DNA from: Burkholderiaceae bacterium | GTDB lineage: Bacteria > Pseudomonadota > Gammaproteobacteria > Burkholderiales > Burkholderiaceae_C | Reading direction: 5' to 3' | DNA length: 64,000 nt | Assembly (NCBI GenBank): GCA_017856435.1 | Contig: JAFMFB010000005.1 | Span: forward strand, 1 to 64,000 | Shown: positions 25,740-34,262 of the stretch, in pieces | Layout of the letters: each line of letters begins with the position of its first letter | How positions within the stretch are numbered: the stretch's first letter is position 1 | Translations under genes and position numbers: made by a program | The notes under the pieces: generated by a model | The model's database searches: none | Seen by the model: only the letters and a program-made list of their open reading frames with translations | What the model was told of the DNA's origin: nothing

Positions 25740-26635
25740 TGAGTACCCCTGATATCGAACTTGGCAAGCCATCCCTGTTCAAGCAGTTTTATGCGCTGAC
25801 CAAGCCCCGCGTGGTGCAGCTGATTGTGTTCTGCGCCCTGATCGGTATGGTGCTGGCTGTTCCAACCTGGCCCAACGGTGCTGAACTTGGTCTGATGATT
25901 TGGGCCAGCCTGGGCATCTGGTTGGTGGCCGGCGCTGCTGCGGCTTTCAACTGCATTGTTGAGAAGGGCATTGACGCCAAGATGAAGCGAACTGCCTGGC
26001 GGCCTACGGCCAAGGGCGAGTTGAGTGATTTCCAGACCCTGTTATTTTCGGCCCTGCTCTGCGTTGCCGGCTCGGTCTTGCTGTACGTCTGGGTCAACCC
26101 CTTGACCATGTGGCTGACCTTTGCCACCTTTGTAGGCTATGCCGTGGTCTACACCGTTATTCTCAAACCCCTGACTCCGCAGAACATTGTGATTGGCGGA
26201 GCTTCAGGCGCCATGCCCCCGGTGCTGGGCTGGGCCGCCATGACCGGCGATGTGGCACCGCAGGCCCTGATCCTGTTTCTGATCATCTTTCTATGGACCC
26301 CACCGCATTTCTGGGCTCTGGCCTTGTACCGCGTTGAAGACTATCGACAGTCGGGTTTGCCAATGCTGCCGGTCACGCATGGCAACGAGTTCACCCGCCT
26401 TCAAATCCTGCTCTATACCCTGATCCTGTTCGCTGCCTGCCTGATGCCTTTCATCTACCGGATGAGCGGCTGGCTGTACCTGGTGGCGGCCGTGTTGTTG
26501 AACATTGGTTTTTGCCTGTATGCCTGGCGCCTGTGGCGCGGCTACTCGGATGAACTGGCCCGCAAGACCTTCCGCTTTTCACTGATACACCTCAGCCTGC
26601 TGTTTGCGGCGCTTCTGGTGGACCATTACCTATGA
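25739..26635 (+). CDS. ctaB: Protohaem IX farnesyltransferase (haem O synthase)
   Basis: A 298-residue UbiA-family prenyltransferase that attaches farnesyl to haem B. The substrate-binding region is visible as [20 protein letters not shown] (NxxxDxxxxR type) and the second as [26 protein letters not shown]. About eight or nine membrane helices. The ATG overlaps the ctaA stop, and the stop overlaps the sco start, so ctaA-ctaB-sco are coupled. Confidence 0.96.
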   Translation: MSTPDIELGKPSLFKQFYALTKPRVVQLIVFCALIGMVLAVPTWPNGAELGLMIWASLGIWLVAGAAAAFNCIVEKGIDAKMKRTAWRPTAKGELSDFQTLLFSALLCVAGSVLLYVWVNPLTMWLTFATFVGYAVVYTVILKPLTPQNIVIGGASGAMPPVLGWAAMTGDVAPQALILFLIIFLWTPPHFWALALYRVEDYRQSGLPMLPVTHGNEFTRLQILLYTLILFAACLMPFIYRMSGWLYLVAAVLLNIGFCLYAWRLWRGYSDELARKTFRFSLIHLSLLFAALLVDHYL

Positions 26636-27264
26636 GTAGTTTGACCAAGAATCTGCTGGTGCCGGGCCCGCTTTGGCGATGGCTTAGGTGGGCCGTGCTG
26701 GCCTTCACGATTGCAGGCCTGACTGCCTGTGGCCAGAACAAGGCCCAATTCAGCGCGATTGATGTCACCGGTGCAGACTATGCCAAGGACTTCGAACTGC
26801 TCGATCACAATGGCCAGGTCCGACATCTGGCGGACTTTCGCGGCAAGGTGGTGGTCATGTTCTTTGGCTACACCCAATGCCCGGATGTATGCCCTACGTC
26901 GATGAGCGAACTGGTCGAGGTTAAAAAATTGCTGGGCCCCCAAGCTGACAAGTTGCAGGGCTTGTTCGTCACGGTAGATCCGGCGCGGGATACGCCCGAA
27001 GTGCTGAAGACCTACATGAGCAATTTTGATCCCACCTTCATCGCGCTGTTCGCCCGCTCGCCGCAGGACCTGTTGGCTGTTGCCAAAGACTACAAGGTCT
27101 ATTACAAGAAGGTCGAAGGCAAGACAGCGACCAGCTACACCATGGACCATTCGGCGGGCAGCTATATCTATGACCCCGAAGGGCGATTAAGGCTTTACAC
27201 CCGCTATGGCTCTGGGGCAGCCGCAATGGCTGCCGACGTCAAACTGTTGCTGCAAGGCAGGTAA
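26632..27264 (+). CDS. SCO1/SenC-family copper chaperone
   Basis: A 210-residue Sco protein, which matures the CuA site of subunit II. A hydrophobic segment (about 19-32) ends in a lipobox-like LTAC. The copper ligands C83 and C87 (CPDVCP) and H173 (MDHSAG) are all present. The start lies in the ctaB stop codon (ATGA). It is the last gene of the oxidase assembly block. The 53-base gap to the convergent Bug gene shows no clear terminator. Confidence 0.95.
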   Translation: MSSLTKNLLVPGPLWRWLRWAVLAFTIAGLTACGQNKAQFSAIDVTGADYAKDFELLDHNGQVRHLADFRGKVVVMFFGYTQCPDVCPTSMSELVEVKKLLGPQADKLQGLFVTVDPARDTPEVLKTYMSNFDPTFIALFARSPQDLLAVAKDYKVYYKKVEGKTATSYTMDHSAGSYIYDPEGRLRLYTRYGSGAAAMAADVKLLLQGR

Positions 27265-27317
27265 ACCAGTGCGCTTTGTGCCGTCTGAGTCGCTGGCTGC
27301 CGACAACAGAGCCGGTC

Positions 27318-28298
27318 TTACTCGACCTTGATGGCGCGATCGCGAATGATCTGACCCAGCGTCCTGGTGTCAGCCTTGATGCGCAGGGCAAGCGCCTGCG
27401 AAGAACCACCCACCACCTGCCAGCCCTGCTGGTAAAGCCTGCTGCGAACTTCCGGGGAGCGCACAATCTGGCTGAGTAAGTCCGACAGCCGGGCCACCAC
27501 CGGCTTGGGCAGGGACGCCGGGCCGGCCACCGCGTTCCAGATTTCAAGTTGAAAGTCCTTCACGCCGGCTTCACTCAGGCTGGGCACCTCGGGTGCCAGC
27601 GCACTACGTCCAGGCGAGGTGACGCCAAGCAACCTGACCTTGCCCGCACGAGCCTGGGCCATGGCCAAACCCGGAGGCAACATCGACAACTGAACCTGCT
27701 CTCCCAGCATGGCAGTCACCACCTGCGGGTAGCCCGGGTAAGGCACGTGGACAGGCTCAATGCCAGTGCGAGCCTTGAGCAGTTCCATGCCGATATGCCC
27801 TACCGTGCCCACGCCCGGAGAGCCGTAACTCCAGGCGTTGCCCTTGGCGCGGGCAGTTGACAGGAAATCAGCGGCACTGCTGGCTGGAAAAGTGGCCGGG
27901 GCCGCCAGCAACAGGGGAGCGGTCCCGATCAGGCTGATCGGGCTGAGATCGGTCAGGGGGTCAAAGGGGGTTTTTGAATTCAGCAACCTGGCAATTGTGA
28001 GATTGCCGTTGATCATCACACCCAGGGTGTGACCATCCGTGGCTTTGGCGACCGCATCTGCCGCAATATTGCCGCCGGCACCCGGTTTGTTTTCCACCAC
28101 CACCGGCTGACCCAGCGCCTTGGCCAGGGGTTCGGCCAGGGTTCGTGCAACCAGATCGGGCGAAGTGCCGGCAGGAAAGCCCACCAGGATGCGGACCGGC
28201 TTGCTCGGCCAGTTTGAGGCTGGCTGCGCCTGCGTTGCAAGGGTCAGGCAGCCCAGGGTGAGGGCCAGCAGGAGGCGGCGGCAGGTAACAGCAGTCAT
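27318..28298 (-). CDS. Bug/TctC-family periplasmic solute-binding protein
   Basis: A 326-residue receptor with a signal peptide ending near ATQAQPA (residue 25). Opening PSKPVRILVGFPAGTSPDLVAR, then VVENKPGAGGNIAAD, as in other Bug proteins. GGAG stands before the ATG. It lies alone downstream of rpoH on the same strand, separated from it by a strong terminator. The ligand is unknown. The segment 28066-28097 is identical to one in the Bug gene at 14145. Confidence 0.92.
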   Translation of the reverse strand: MTAVTCRRLLLALTLGCLTLATQAQPASNWPSKPVRILVGFPAGTSPDLVARTLAEPLAKALGQPVVVENKPGAGGNIAADAVAKATDGHTLGVMINGNLTIARLLNSKTPFDPLTDLSPISLIGTAPLLLAAPATFPASSAADFLSTARAKGNAWSYGSPGVGTVGHIGMELLKARTGIEPVHVPYPGYPQVVTAMLGEQVQLSMLPPGLAMAQARAGKVRLLGVTSPGRSALAPEVPSLSEAGVKDFQLEIWNAVAGPASLPKPVVARLSDLLSQIVRSPEVRSRLYQQGWQVVGGSSQALALRIKADTRTLGQIIRDRAIKVE

Positions 28299-28314
28299 GG
28301 TCAGGATCTCCAGA

Positions 28315-28348
28315 TAAAAAAGCCCCTGGCATGTCGGTGCCAGGGGCT
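28315..28348 (-). terminator. Terminator after rpoH
   Basis: On the minus strand a perfect 10-bp stem (28339-28348 with 28321-28330) with an 8-base loop is followed by six T. It separates rpoH from the downstream Bug gene. Confidence 0.88.
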
Positions 28349-28366
28349 GTGTCCAAGGTCGAATGC

Positions 28367-29302
28367 TCAGGCGTATTCTGCCAGCGCCAACTTCATTTTC
28401 TTGAGGGCGGCTACCTCGATCTGACGAATCCGCTCAGCACTCACGCCGTACTCGGCCGCCAGTTCATGCAGGGTCATGCCGCCGGTGTTGTCGTCATTCA
28501 CCTTGAGCCAGCGCTCCTGCACGATACGGCGACTGCGTGGATCGAGTACCTCCAGGGCAGCGCTCAGGCCATCGCTGGCCAGGCGATCGCGCTGGCGGTG
28601 CTCAAGCATGACGGTGGGTTCGTGACTGGCATCCGCCAGGTAGGCAATCGGCCCAAAATGCTCCTCACCATCGTCACCGGGGGCTGGCTCCAGGGCCACG
28701 TCACCACCCGATAGGCGAGTCTCCATCTCGATCACGTCTTCCCGTTTGACATTGAGTTCACGGGCCATGACCTCGATTTCCTGCTCGCTGAGGGTTTCGC
28801 GGTGGGTGCCGCCATCAGCAGATTCGGCCTTGAAACCCTGCTTCATGGAGCGCAGGTTGAAAAAAAGTTTGCGCTGTGCCTTGGTGGTGGCAACTTTCAC
28901 CATGCGCCAGTTTTTCAGGATGTATTCATGGATTTCAGCCTTGATCCAGTGCAGGGCATAGCTGACCAGTCGCACACCCTGTTCAGGGTCAAAGCGTTTG
29001 ACAGCCTTCATCAGGCCAACATTGCCTTCCTGGATCAGGTCACCTTGGGGCAAGCCATAACCCAGGTACTGGCGAGACACCGAAACCACCAGTCGAAGGT
29101 GCGAGAGGATCAACTGGCTGGCAGCTTCAAGGTCGCCGTTCTCGCGCAATTGACGGGCGCAGTCGCGCTCCTGCTCGGCAGTCAGCAGGGGCATACGGTT
29201 CACGGCCGTGATGTAGGCATCCAGGTTGCCCAGTGGGGGCACCAGGGACCAGGGGTTGGCAACGGCAAGGGCAGCGCCGGAAGTTCCAGTTAGAGTGGTC
29301 AT
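28367..29302 (-). CDS. rpoH: Heat-shock sigma factor RpoH (sigma-32)
   Basis: A 311-residue sigma-70-family factor. Region 2 contains LILSHLRLVVSVSRQYLGYG and QEGNVGLMKAVKRFDPEQG. The RpoH box QRKLFFNLR, diagnostic for sigma-32, follows. Region 4 ends with the helix-turn-helix LHELAAEYGVSAERIRQIEVAALKKM. The ATG at 29302 has a strong AAAGGAGAT site. The frame extends nine codons further, but that extension overlaps the promoter. A CIRCE operator lies over its predicted promoter, so HrcA repression of rpoH is expected. Confidence 0.96.
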   Translation of the reverse strand: MTTLTGTSGAALAVANPWSLVPPLGNLDAYITAVNRMPLLTAEQERDCARQLRENGDLEAASQLILSHLRLVVSVSRQYLGYGLPQGDLIQEGNVGLMKAVKRFDPEQGVRLVSYALHWIKAEIHEYILKNWRMVKVATTKAQRKLFFNLRSMKQGFKAESADGGTHRETLSEQEIEVMARELNVKREDVIEMETRLSGGDVALEPAPGDDGEEHFGPIAYLADASHEPTVMLEHRQRDRLASDGLSAALEVLDPRSRRIVQERWLKVNDDNTGGMTLHELAAEYGVSAERIRQIEVAALKKMKLALAEYA

Positions 29303-29329
29303 ACCAGATCTCCTTTCGTCATAGTGCAT

Positions 29330-29359
29330 ATGTTAGCACTCTATTGGAGAGAGTGCCAA
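29330..29359 (-). promoter_or_regulatory. Predicted rpoH promoter overlapping CIRCE
   Basis: On the minus strand TTGGCA (29359-29354) is followed after 18 bases by TAACAT (29335-29330), a plausible housekeeping promoter. A start point near 29323 would leave a leader of about 20 bases carrying the ribosome site. The two CIRCE arms cover the -35 and the edge of the -10. Confidence 0.5.
29333..29359. promoter_or_regulatory. CIRCE operator (HrcA-binding site) upstream of rpoH
   Basis: TTAGCACTC (29333-29341), a 9-base spacer, then GAGTGCCAA (29351-29359). The consensus is TTAGCACTC-N9-GAGTGCTAA, so 17 of 18 arm bases match and the spacer is exact. HrcA, the repressor that reads CIRCE, is encoded at the right end of this window. 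Confidence 0.9.
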
Positions 29360-29423
29360 ACAAATAGTTCAATGCCGGGATCCATGTTTGGCCCTGGACC
29401 CTGAAAAAACCTGAAAAAGGCTA

Positions 29424-29447
29424 TTTTTTGGCTGGTTAGCCAAAAAA
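29424..29447. repeat. AT-rich inverted repeat between phoX-like gene and rpoH
   Basis: A 10-bp inverted repeat (29424-29433 with 29438-29447) with a 4-base loop sits between the PhoX-family stop and the rpoH promoter. T bases form the 5' arm on both strands, so it is not a standard terminator. Nearby, CCTGAAAAA-like units repeat at about 29399-29418. Role unknown. Confidence 0.45.
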
Positions 29448-29476
29448 ACTGGCAAATTCAGGCGTTTTTTGGCATT

Positions 29477-31366
29477 TCATGTACCAACCAGTCCGCCGTC
29501 AATTTTGCGGATGGCCACCGTGGCCGAGCGCGGACGGCCCCCCATTGGCCATTTTGAATACCGGCTTGGCTTGGCCGGATCATTCAAGCCACCCGGATTT
29601 TCCCCAGGGTGCTGAATATTGACAAAAAGGGTTTTGCCATCGGGCGCCATGGTCGCCCCGGTAATTTCGCAATTGATCGGACCGGTCAGAAAACGCCGGA
29701 TCTCGCCTGTAAGCGGGTCACAGGCCAGCATCTGGTTGTTGCCGATGTTTTTGAAGATGCCCGCGTTCATCTCGGTGGCTGAGGCATCGGTCTGTATCCA
29801 TAGAACGCCGCGGGCATCGAGCATCAGTCCATCGGGGCAGGCAAAGATATCGCCTTTGATATTGCCGCGATCCTCAGACCGAGGATTGGCCGGGTCGCCT
29901 GCCAGCACCAGGTGATCCCATCGCATTTGCAGGCTGTCAAAGTCGCCGCCCTCGCGCCAACGGATGATATGCCCCATCTTGTTGTTGGCGCGGGGGTTGG
30001 CAGCATCCACGCCGGGTCGCCCGCTGGCGCCACGCGCGCTGTTGTTGGTCAAGGTGCAATAGACTTCGCGTTTGTCCTGATCGATGGCCAGCCACTCCGG
30101 CCGGTCCATTTTGGTGGCCCCCAGCGCATCACTAGCCTGGCGCGCCTTGATCAGCACCTCACCCTGGTTGGCAAAACCATTGGTTGCGGTCAACGGACCT
30201 TGGCCGTGGACCAAGGCCATCCAGTGACCGCTGCCATCGGCGTCAAAGCGTGCCACATACAAGGTGCCGTGATCCAGCAATTCGCGGTTGGCCTTGGCGC
30301 CTCCGGGGGCAATTCGATCCCGGCTGACAAACTTGTAGATGTACTCAAACCGGGCGTCTTCGCCCGAATACACCACGGCGCGCCCGTCCCGGGTCACTGC
30401 GACCCAGGCGCCCTCATGGGCAGCGCGCCCTAGGGCGGTGCGCTTGACCGGAACGGACTGCGGGTCAGTGGGGTCCACTTCAACCACCCAGCCAAAACGG
30501 TTGGGCTCATTGGGGTTGATCCTGGCGTCAAAGCGCGGGTCATGTTCAGCCCAGCGAAAGCGGGACTTGGCCGACAGGCCCCAACGCTTCTGGTGGGCAT
30601 CGGGTTTGTCGCTGGTGACAAAGTAATTGTGAAAATTTTCCTCGCCCGACAAGTAGGTGCCCCAAGGTGTTTTGCCACTGGCGCAATTGTTGAACGTGCC
30701 CAATACCCGTTGCCCCGTGGGATCCGCTGCAGTTTTCATCAGCGCGTGTCCGGCAGCCGGACCGCCCAGATTGAAGGGTGTGTTGGCGGTGATGCGGCGG
30801 GCATATTTGGACGGTCGAACCATTTGCCAGCGACCGCCCTGGTTTTCAACTTCGATCACCGAGATCCCATGGGCAGCCTGAGCTTTTTTCACCTTTTCAG
30901 CAGTCCACGGCGTCATCCCGTCTTTGTGAAGCAGGCCATCATCGGTGTATTCATGGTTCATCACCAGCAAGCCGCGTTGTGCACCATCGATGGGGTAATA
31001 GTGAACCCCATCATGATGCATTCCCATCTGCAGGGCTTGTTCGGCGGCAGTGCTCGATGCATCCTCCTTCATCGTGGGCATGGCCGCACCGGCCACCCCA
31101 ATCGGTTCACCCCAGGGGGCCAGCACCTGCGCCACATAGCCCTCGGGCACCACCAGGGAGTCGGCAGCAGAAGCTGCAATTGGTTTGAAGCCCAACTTCG
31201 GTCCGCCTCCAAGACTGGCGCAACCCGCCAGCGGCGCGAACAACCCGGCTGCCGCCAGGCCCAGACCGCCCGCAATGACCTGCCTGCGTGCCGGATCGGA
31301 CACCTGATGAATGCTCGGGTTGCCGCAGCGGTTGCTGTCTTCCATCTGATCAAAGTCTTTGGCCAC
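29477..31366 (-). CDS. PhoX-family (DUF839) exported phosphatase-like protein
   Basis: A 629-residue protein with a Tat signal: RR at 27-28 (ARRQVIAGG) and a hydrophobic core ending in a lipobox-like LAGC. Mature sequence matches PhoX/DUF839: VMNHEYTDDGLLHKDG, NNCASGKTPWGTYLSGEENFHNYF, GRAAHEGAWVAVTRDGRAVVYSGEDARFEYIYKFVS and RPEWLAIDQDKREVYCTLTNN. PhoX enzymes are calcium/iron-dependent alkaline phosphatases. The GTG at 31366 is chosen because GGAG lies eight bases upstream. No Pho box was recognised. Confidence 0.85.
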   Translation of the reverse strand: MAKDFDQMEDSNRCGNPSIHQVSDPARRQVIAGGLGLAAAGLFAPLAGCASLGGGPKLGFKPIAASAADSLVVPEGYVAQVLAPWGEPIGVAGAAMPTMKEDASSTAAEQALQMGMHHDGVHYYPIDGAQRGLLVMNHEYTDDGLLHKDGMTPWTAEKVKKAQAAHGISVIEVENQGGRWQMVRPSKYARRITANTPFNLGGPAAGHALMKTAADPTGQRVLGTFNNCASGKTPWGTYLSGEENFHNYFVTSDKPDAHQKRWGLSAKSRFRWAEHDPRFDARINPNEPNRFGWVVEVDPTDPQSVPVKRTALGRAAHEGAWVAVTRDGRAVVYSGEDARFEYIYKFVSRDRIAPGGAKANRELLDHGTLYVARFDADGSGHWMALVHGQGPLTATNGFANQGEVLIKARQASDALGATKMDRPEWLAIDQDKREVYCTLTNNSARGASGRPGVDAANPRANNKMGHIIRWREGGDFDSLQMRWDHLVLAGDPANPRSEDRGNIKGDIFACPDGLMLDARGVLWIQTDASATEMNAGIFKNIGNNQMLACDPLTGEIRRFLTGPINCEITGATMAPDGKTLFVNIQHPGENPGGLNDPAKPSRYSKWPMGGRPRSATVAIRKIDGGLVGT

Positions 31367-31463
31367 AATGAAATCTCCAAAAAAATTTTCTTCTGCAATT
31401 ATGCAAAGATATTTGGTCGGCAAGGCAAAATCCGGCCTCGGTCTGCATCACCAGAAAGCCTCT

Positions 31464-32471
31464 ATGAAAGCCATCTACTACGATAAAAAAGGTCCTGCCC
31501 GCGAAGTGCTTCTGTGGGGTGACCTGCCCCTGCCAGAGCCCCAGCCAGGGGAGGTGCGGGTGCGTTTGCAGGTTTCGGCAGTCAACCCTTCAGACACCAA
31601 GGCCAGGGGAGGCTTTCGCAACCAGTGGGCCATGCCTTTTCCCCGCATCGTGCCGCATCAGGATGGTGCCGGTGTGGTCGATGCCGTTGGGCCCGGCGTT
31701 TCAAAAGATCGGATTGGTCAGCGCGTCTGGGTTTATGAGGCCACCCTCGGGCGGGCTTTCGGCACCTGCGCCCAATACACCACAGTGCCCGAGCACAAGG
31801 CCGTCGTGCTGCCGGAGCAGGCTGATTTTGTGGCCGGTGCCTGCATGGGCATACCTGCCATGACGGCGCACCGCTGCGTGTTGCAGGACGGGCCGGTTCG
31901 CGGTCAGACCCTGCTGGTTCAAGGCGGCGCGGGTGCGGTAGGCTTTTATGCGGTTCAGATCGCCAAGCTGGAGGGCGCACAAGTCATTGCAACGGTCAGC
32001 CGTGCGGAGCAAGCGCGTCAGGCCCTACTGGCTGGTGCCGACCATGTGATCAATTACAAGACCGAGGATGTTGCAGCGCGGGTGCGCGAGATAACGAAAT
32101 CCGATGCCGGCATTGACCGGGTGATCGAAGTGGCCCTGGCGCCCAATATTGAGCTAGATGCTGCGCTGCTCAAGCCCAATGGGGTCATTGCCACCTATGC
32201 GTCGGATGCCAATCAGGCCCCAGCTGTCCCTTTCCCGGCCCTGCTGGCCAAGCACCTGACCTTGCGTTTTGTACTGGTCTATGCCATGCCCCGCCAAGCC
32301 CACGATGAGGCAGCCCACTACATCAGTGAGGCCCTGAAGCACGGGCGCTTCAAGCATCAGGTCTTTCAACGTTACGGCTTTTCTCTGGAGCAGGTCATCG
32401 CCGCCCAGGAAGCCACTGAAAGCATGGCCCATGTGGGCAAGGTGCTGATTGAAATTGACCAGTCTGTCTAG
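31464..32471 (+). CDS. NADPH:quinone reductase-like zinc-free MDR protein
   Basis: A 335-residue medium-chain dehydrogenase/reductase. It opens MKAIYYDKKGPAREVLLWGDLPLPEP, has the zeta-crystallin-type VNPSDTKARGG and, at the nucleotide site, LLVQGGAGAVGFYAVQIAKLEGAQVIATVS. No structural-zinc cysteines are seen, in line with quinone oxidoreductases. The ATG at 31464 begins the family N-terminus. The longer frame overlaps the divergent PhoX-family gene. It is followed five bases later by the TatD-family gene. Confidence 0.9.
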   Translation: MKAIYYDKKGPAREVLLWGDLPLPEPQPGEVRVRLQVSAVNPSDTKARGGFRNQWAMPFPRIVPHQDGAGVVDAVGPGVSKDRIGQRVWVYEATLGRAFGTCAQYTTVPEHKAVVLPEQADFVAGACMGIPAMTAHRCVLQDGPVRGQTLLVQGGAGAVGFYAVQIAKLEGAQVIATVSRAEQARQALLAGADHVINYKTEDVAARVREITKSDAGIDRVIEVALAPNIELDAALLKPNGVIATYASDANQAPAVPFPALLAKHLTLRFVLVYAMPRQAHDEAAHYISEALKHGRFKHQVFQRYGFSLEQVIAAQEATESMAHVGKVLIEIDQSV

Positions 32472-32476
32472 CTGTT

Positions 32477-33334
32477 GTGTGGATTGATACCCATTGCCAC
32501 CTGGATGCGCCGGAGTTTGCAAACGATCTGGCGGCCGTGCGGCAGCGGGCCCGCACGGCGGGTGTGGTCCACTGCGTATTGCCGGCAGTTCGGGCGCAGG
32601 ACTTTGAGCGCACGCGTCAGCTGGCACATCAATTGGGTGACAGTTATGCCCTGGGGATTCATCCGCTGTATGTAGCCCAGGCTGAGCAGGAAGACTTGCA
32701 CCTGCTGGCACAAGCTCTGCAGCGCCACCGTGATGACCCGCGTCTGGTGGCGGTGGGTGAAATTGGCCTGGACTATTTCGTGCCCGCCCTGTGTGAGGAG
32801 CCCTTGCGGTCAAGGCAGGAATACTTCTACCAGGCGCAGTTGAAGCTGGCGCGTGAGTATCGACTGCCTGTCATCCTGCATGTCAGGCGCTCGGCCGATC
32901 ACCTCCTCAAGGGCTTGCGATTGATCGGCCAGGGCGATCCATGGCTGGGTATCGCCCACGCCTTCAATGGCAGCATCCAGCAGGCCCAGGGTTTGATCGC
33001 CCAGGGCCTCAAGCTGGGCTTTGGGGGTGCCCTGACGTACGAGCGGGCCAGCAATCTGCGGCGTCTGGCCAGCGAGTTGCCACTGGCGTCGATCGTGCTG
33101 GAAACCGATGCACCCGATATGCCGCCCCACTGGCTCTACACCTCGGCACAACAACGCGCCCAAGGCCATCAACAAGGGCGCAATGAACCGGTCGAGCTGC
33201 CGCGCATTGCACAGCAGCTGGCAAGTTTGCGCGGCCTCAGCCTGTCAATGCTGGCCAAGGCTAGTACCCGTAATGCCTGTCTGGCATTGCCTGGGCTGTC
33301 AGATTTGCTTGAAAGTCCAAGCCCAGCCCGTTAA
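32477..33334 (+). CDS. TatD-family metal-dependent DNase
   Basis: A 285-residue TIM-barrel hydrolase. Metal-binding signatures are DTHCHLD at residues 4-10, VAVGEIGLDYF near residue 94, PVILHVRRSADHLL, IAHAFNGS and VLETDAPDMPPHW. These match the TatD 3'-5' exonuclease family used in DNA repair and turnover. The GTG start at 32477 is five bases after the upstream stop and puts MWIDTHCHLD at the very N-terminus, as usual for the family. Confidence 0.92.
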   Translation: MWIDTHCHLDAPEFANDLAAVRQRARTAGVVHCVLPAVRAQDFERTRQLAHQLGDSYALGIHPLYVAQAEQEDLHLLAQALQRHRDDPRLVAVGEIGLDYFVPALCEEPLRSRQEYFYQAQLKLAREYRLPVILHVRRSADHLLKGLRLIGQGDPWLGIAHAFNGSIQQAQGLIAQGLKLGFGGALTYERASNLRRLASELPLASIVLETDAPDMPPHWLYTSAQQRAQGHQQGRNEPVELPRIAQQLASLRGLSLSMLAKASTRNACLALPGLSDLLESPSPAR

Positions 33335-33365
33335 CTGGCAACACCCGCCGATAATCTGACTTACC

Positions 33366-34121
33366 TTGGCCCAAACTAAAAACGCCCTGCCTGAAGTTCA
33401 TTTTTCCGATGAGGGCACTATCCGCCATCTGCATCTGGAAACCATCTGGATTCAGGGATCGATTGACACGCGTGACCCTCTGCGACTGGTGCATGAGTAC
33501 ATCCAGCGCATGCAGGCTTGGTTGCTGTTTGTTGAGCCCGATACCGTGTCGCAACGGCGTTCCTTGCAACTGGGCCTGGGCGCAGGTTCGCTCACCCGAC
33601 ACTGCAGCAAGGTCTTGCAACTCAAGCACACGGCAGCGATCGAACTCAATCCGCAGGTGCTGGCAGCCTGCCGTGCCTGGTTCAAGCTGCCGGCTGACTC
33701 GGCGCGCATGCAGGTGATCCTGGGGGATGCAGCCCTGGCCATCCAGGACCCGCAGTGGTGGGGCGTGATCGATGCGCTGCATGTGGACCTTTACGACGCC
33801 GATGCAGCCGCGCCGGTCTTGGACAGCCCGCAGTTTTACGCCCTCTGCAGGCGCTTGCTGACCGAGGAGGGCTGCATGATGGTCAACCTGTTTGGCCGCA
33901 GCGCCAGTTTTGCCAGAAGCCTGCAACATATCAGTGCTGCCTTTGGCGCAGACGCGGTTTGGGCTTTCAAGGCCACTCGGGAGGGCAATACAGTCGTGCT
34001 GGCGCAGCGCACCCCCACTCGACCGAAAAAGTCACAGTTGCAGTTGAGGGCGGCTGCCATTGAGGCGCGCTGGCAATTGCCTGCCCTGAAGTGGGTCCGG
34101 GGGCTGACCCCGGTTGGTTGA
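33366..34121 (+). CDS. Spermidine-synthase-like methyltransferase-fold protein
   Basis: A 251-residue protein with a Rossmann methyltransferase fold: LQLGLGAGSLTRHCSKVL near residue 67, AIELNPQVLAACRAWF and LGDAALAIQDPQWWGVIDALHVDLYDADAAAP, the pattern of spermidine-synthase-like proteins that lack the aminopropyltransferase residues. The product is unknown. The only upstream start is TTG at 33366, with no good ribosome site, so the N-terminus is uncertain. It follows the TatD gene on the same strand. Confidence 0.78.
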   Translation: MAQTKNALPEVHFSDEGTIRHLHLETIWIQGSIDTRDPLRLVHEYIQRMQAWLLFVEPDTVSQRRSLQLGLGAGSLTRHCSKVLQLKHTAAIELNPQVLAACRAWFKLPADSARMQVILGDAALAIQDPQWWGVIDALHVDLYDADAAAPVLDSPQFYALCRRLLTEEGCMMVNLFGRSASFARSLQHISAAFGADAVWAFKATREGNTVVLAQRTPTRPKKSQLQLRAAAIEARWQLPALKWVRGLTPVG

Positions 34122-34147
34122 TGTTGGCGTGAGACCTACCTTTCGTT

Positions 34148-34199
34148 CACTAGGGTAAACACCTAGTGCCAAATCAGCCTATGTAGGTGAAACCCACAT
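34148..34199. promoter_or_regulatory. Two inverted repeats upstream of tctB
   Basis: CACTAGG-N7-CCTAGTG (34148-34168) is a perfect repeat. ATGTAGG-N5-CCCACAT (34181-34199) has one mismatch. The cores are alike (TAGG, then AAAC, then CC) and their centres are about 32 bases apart, three helical turns. This suggests two operator copies for one regulator of tctBA. Confidence 0.5.
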
Positions 34200-34262
34200 G
34201 CCCGGGGTGGTGTTTTAAAGGCAGAATCCGCCGGTTTGGTCAGTTTTTTCTAGGAGAGTTTT

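Noticed and set aside
29424-29447. Rho-independent terminator for the PhoX-family gene
   Set aside because: The T-runs precede the stem on both strands rather than follow it, so it was listed as an inverted repeat instead.
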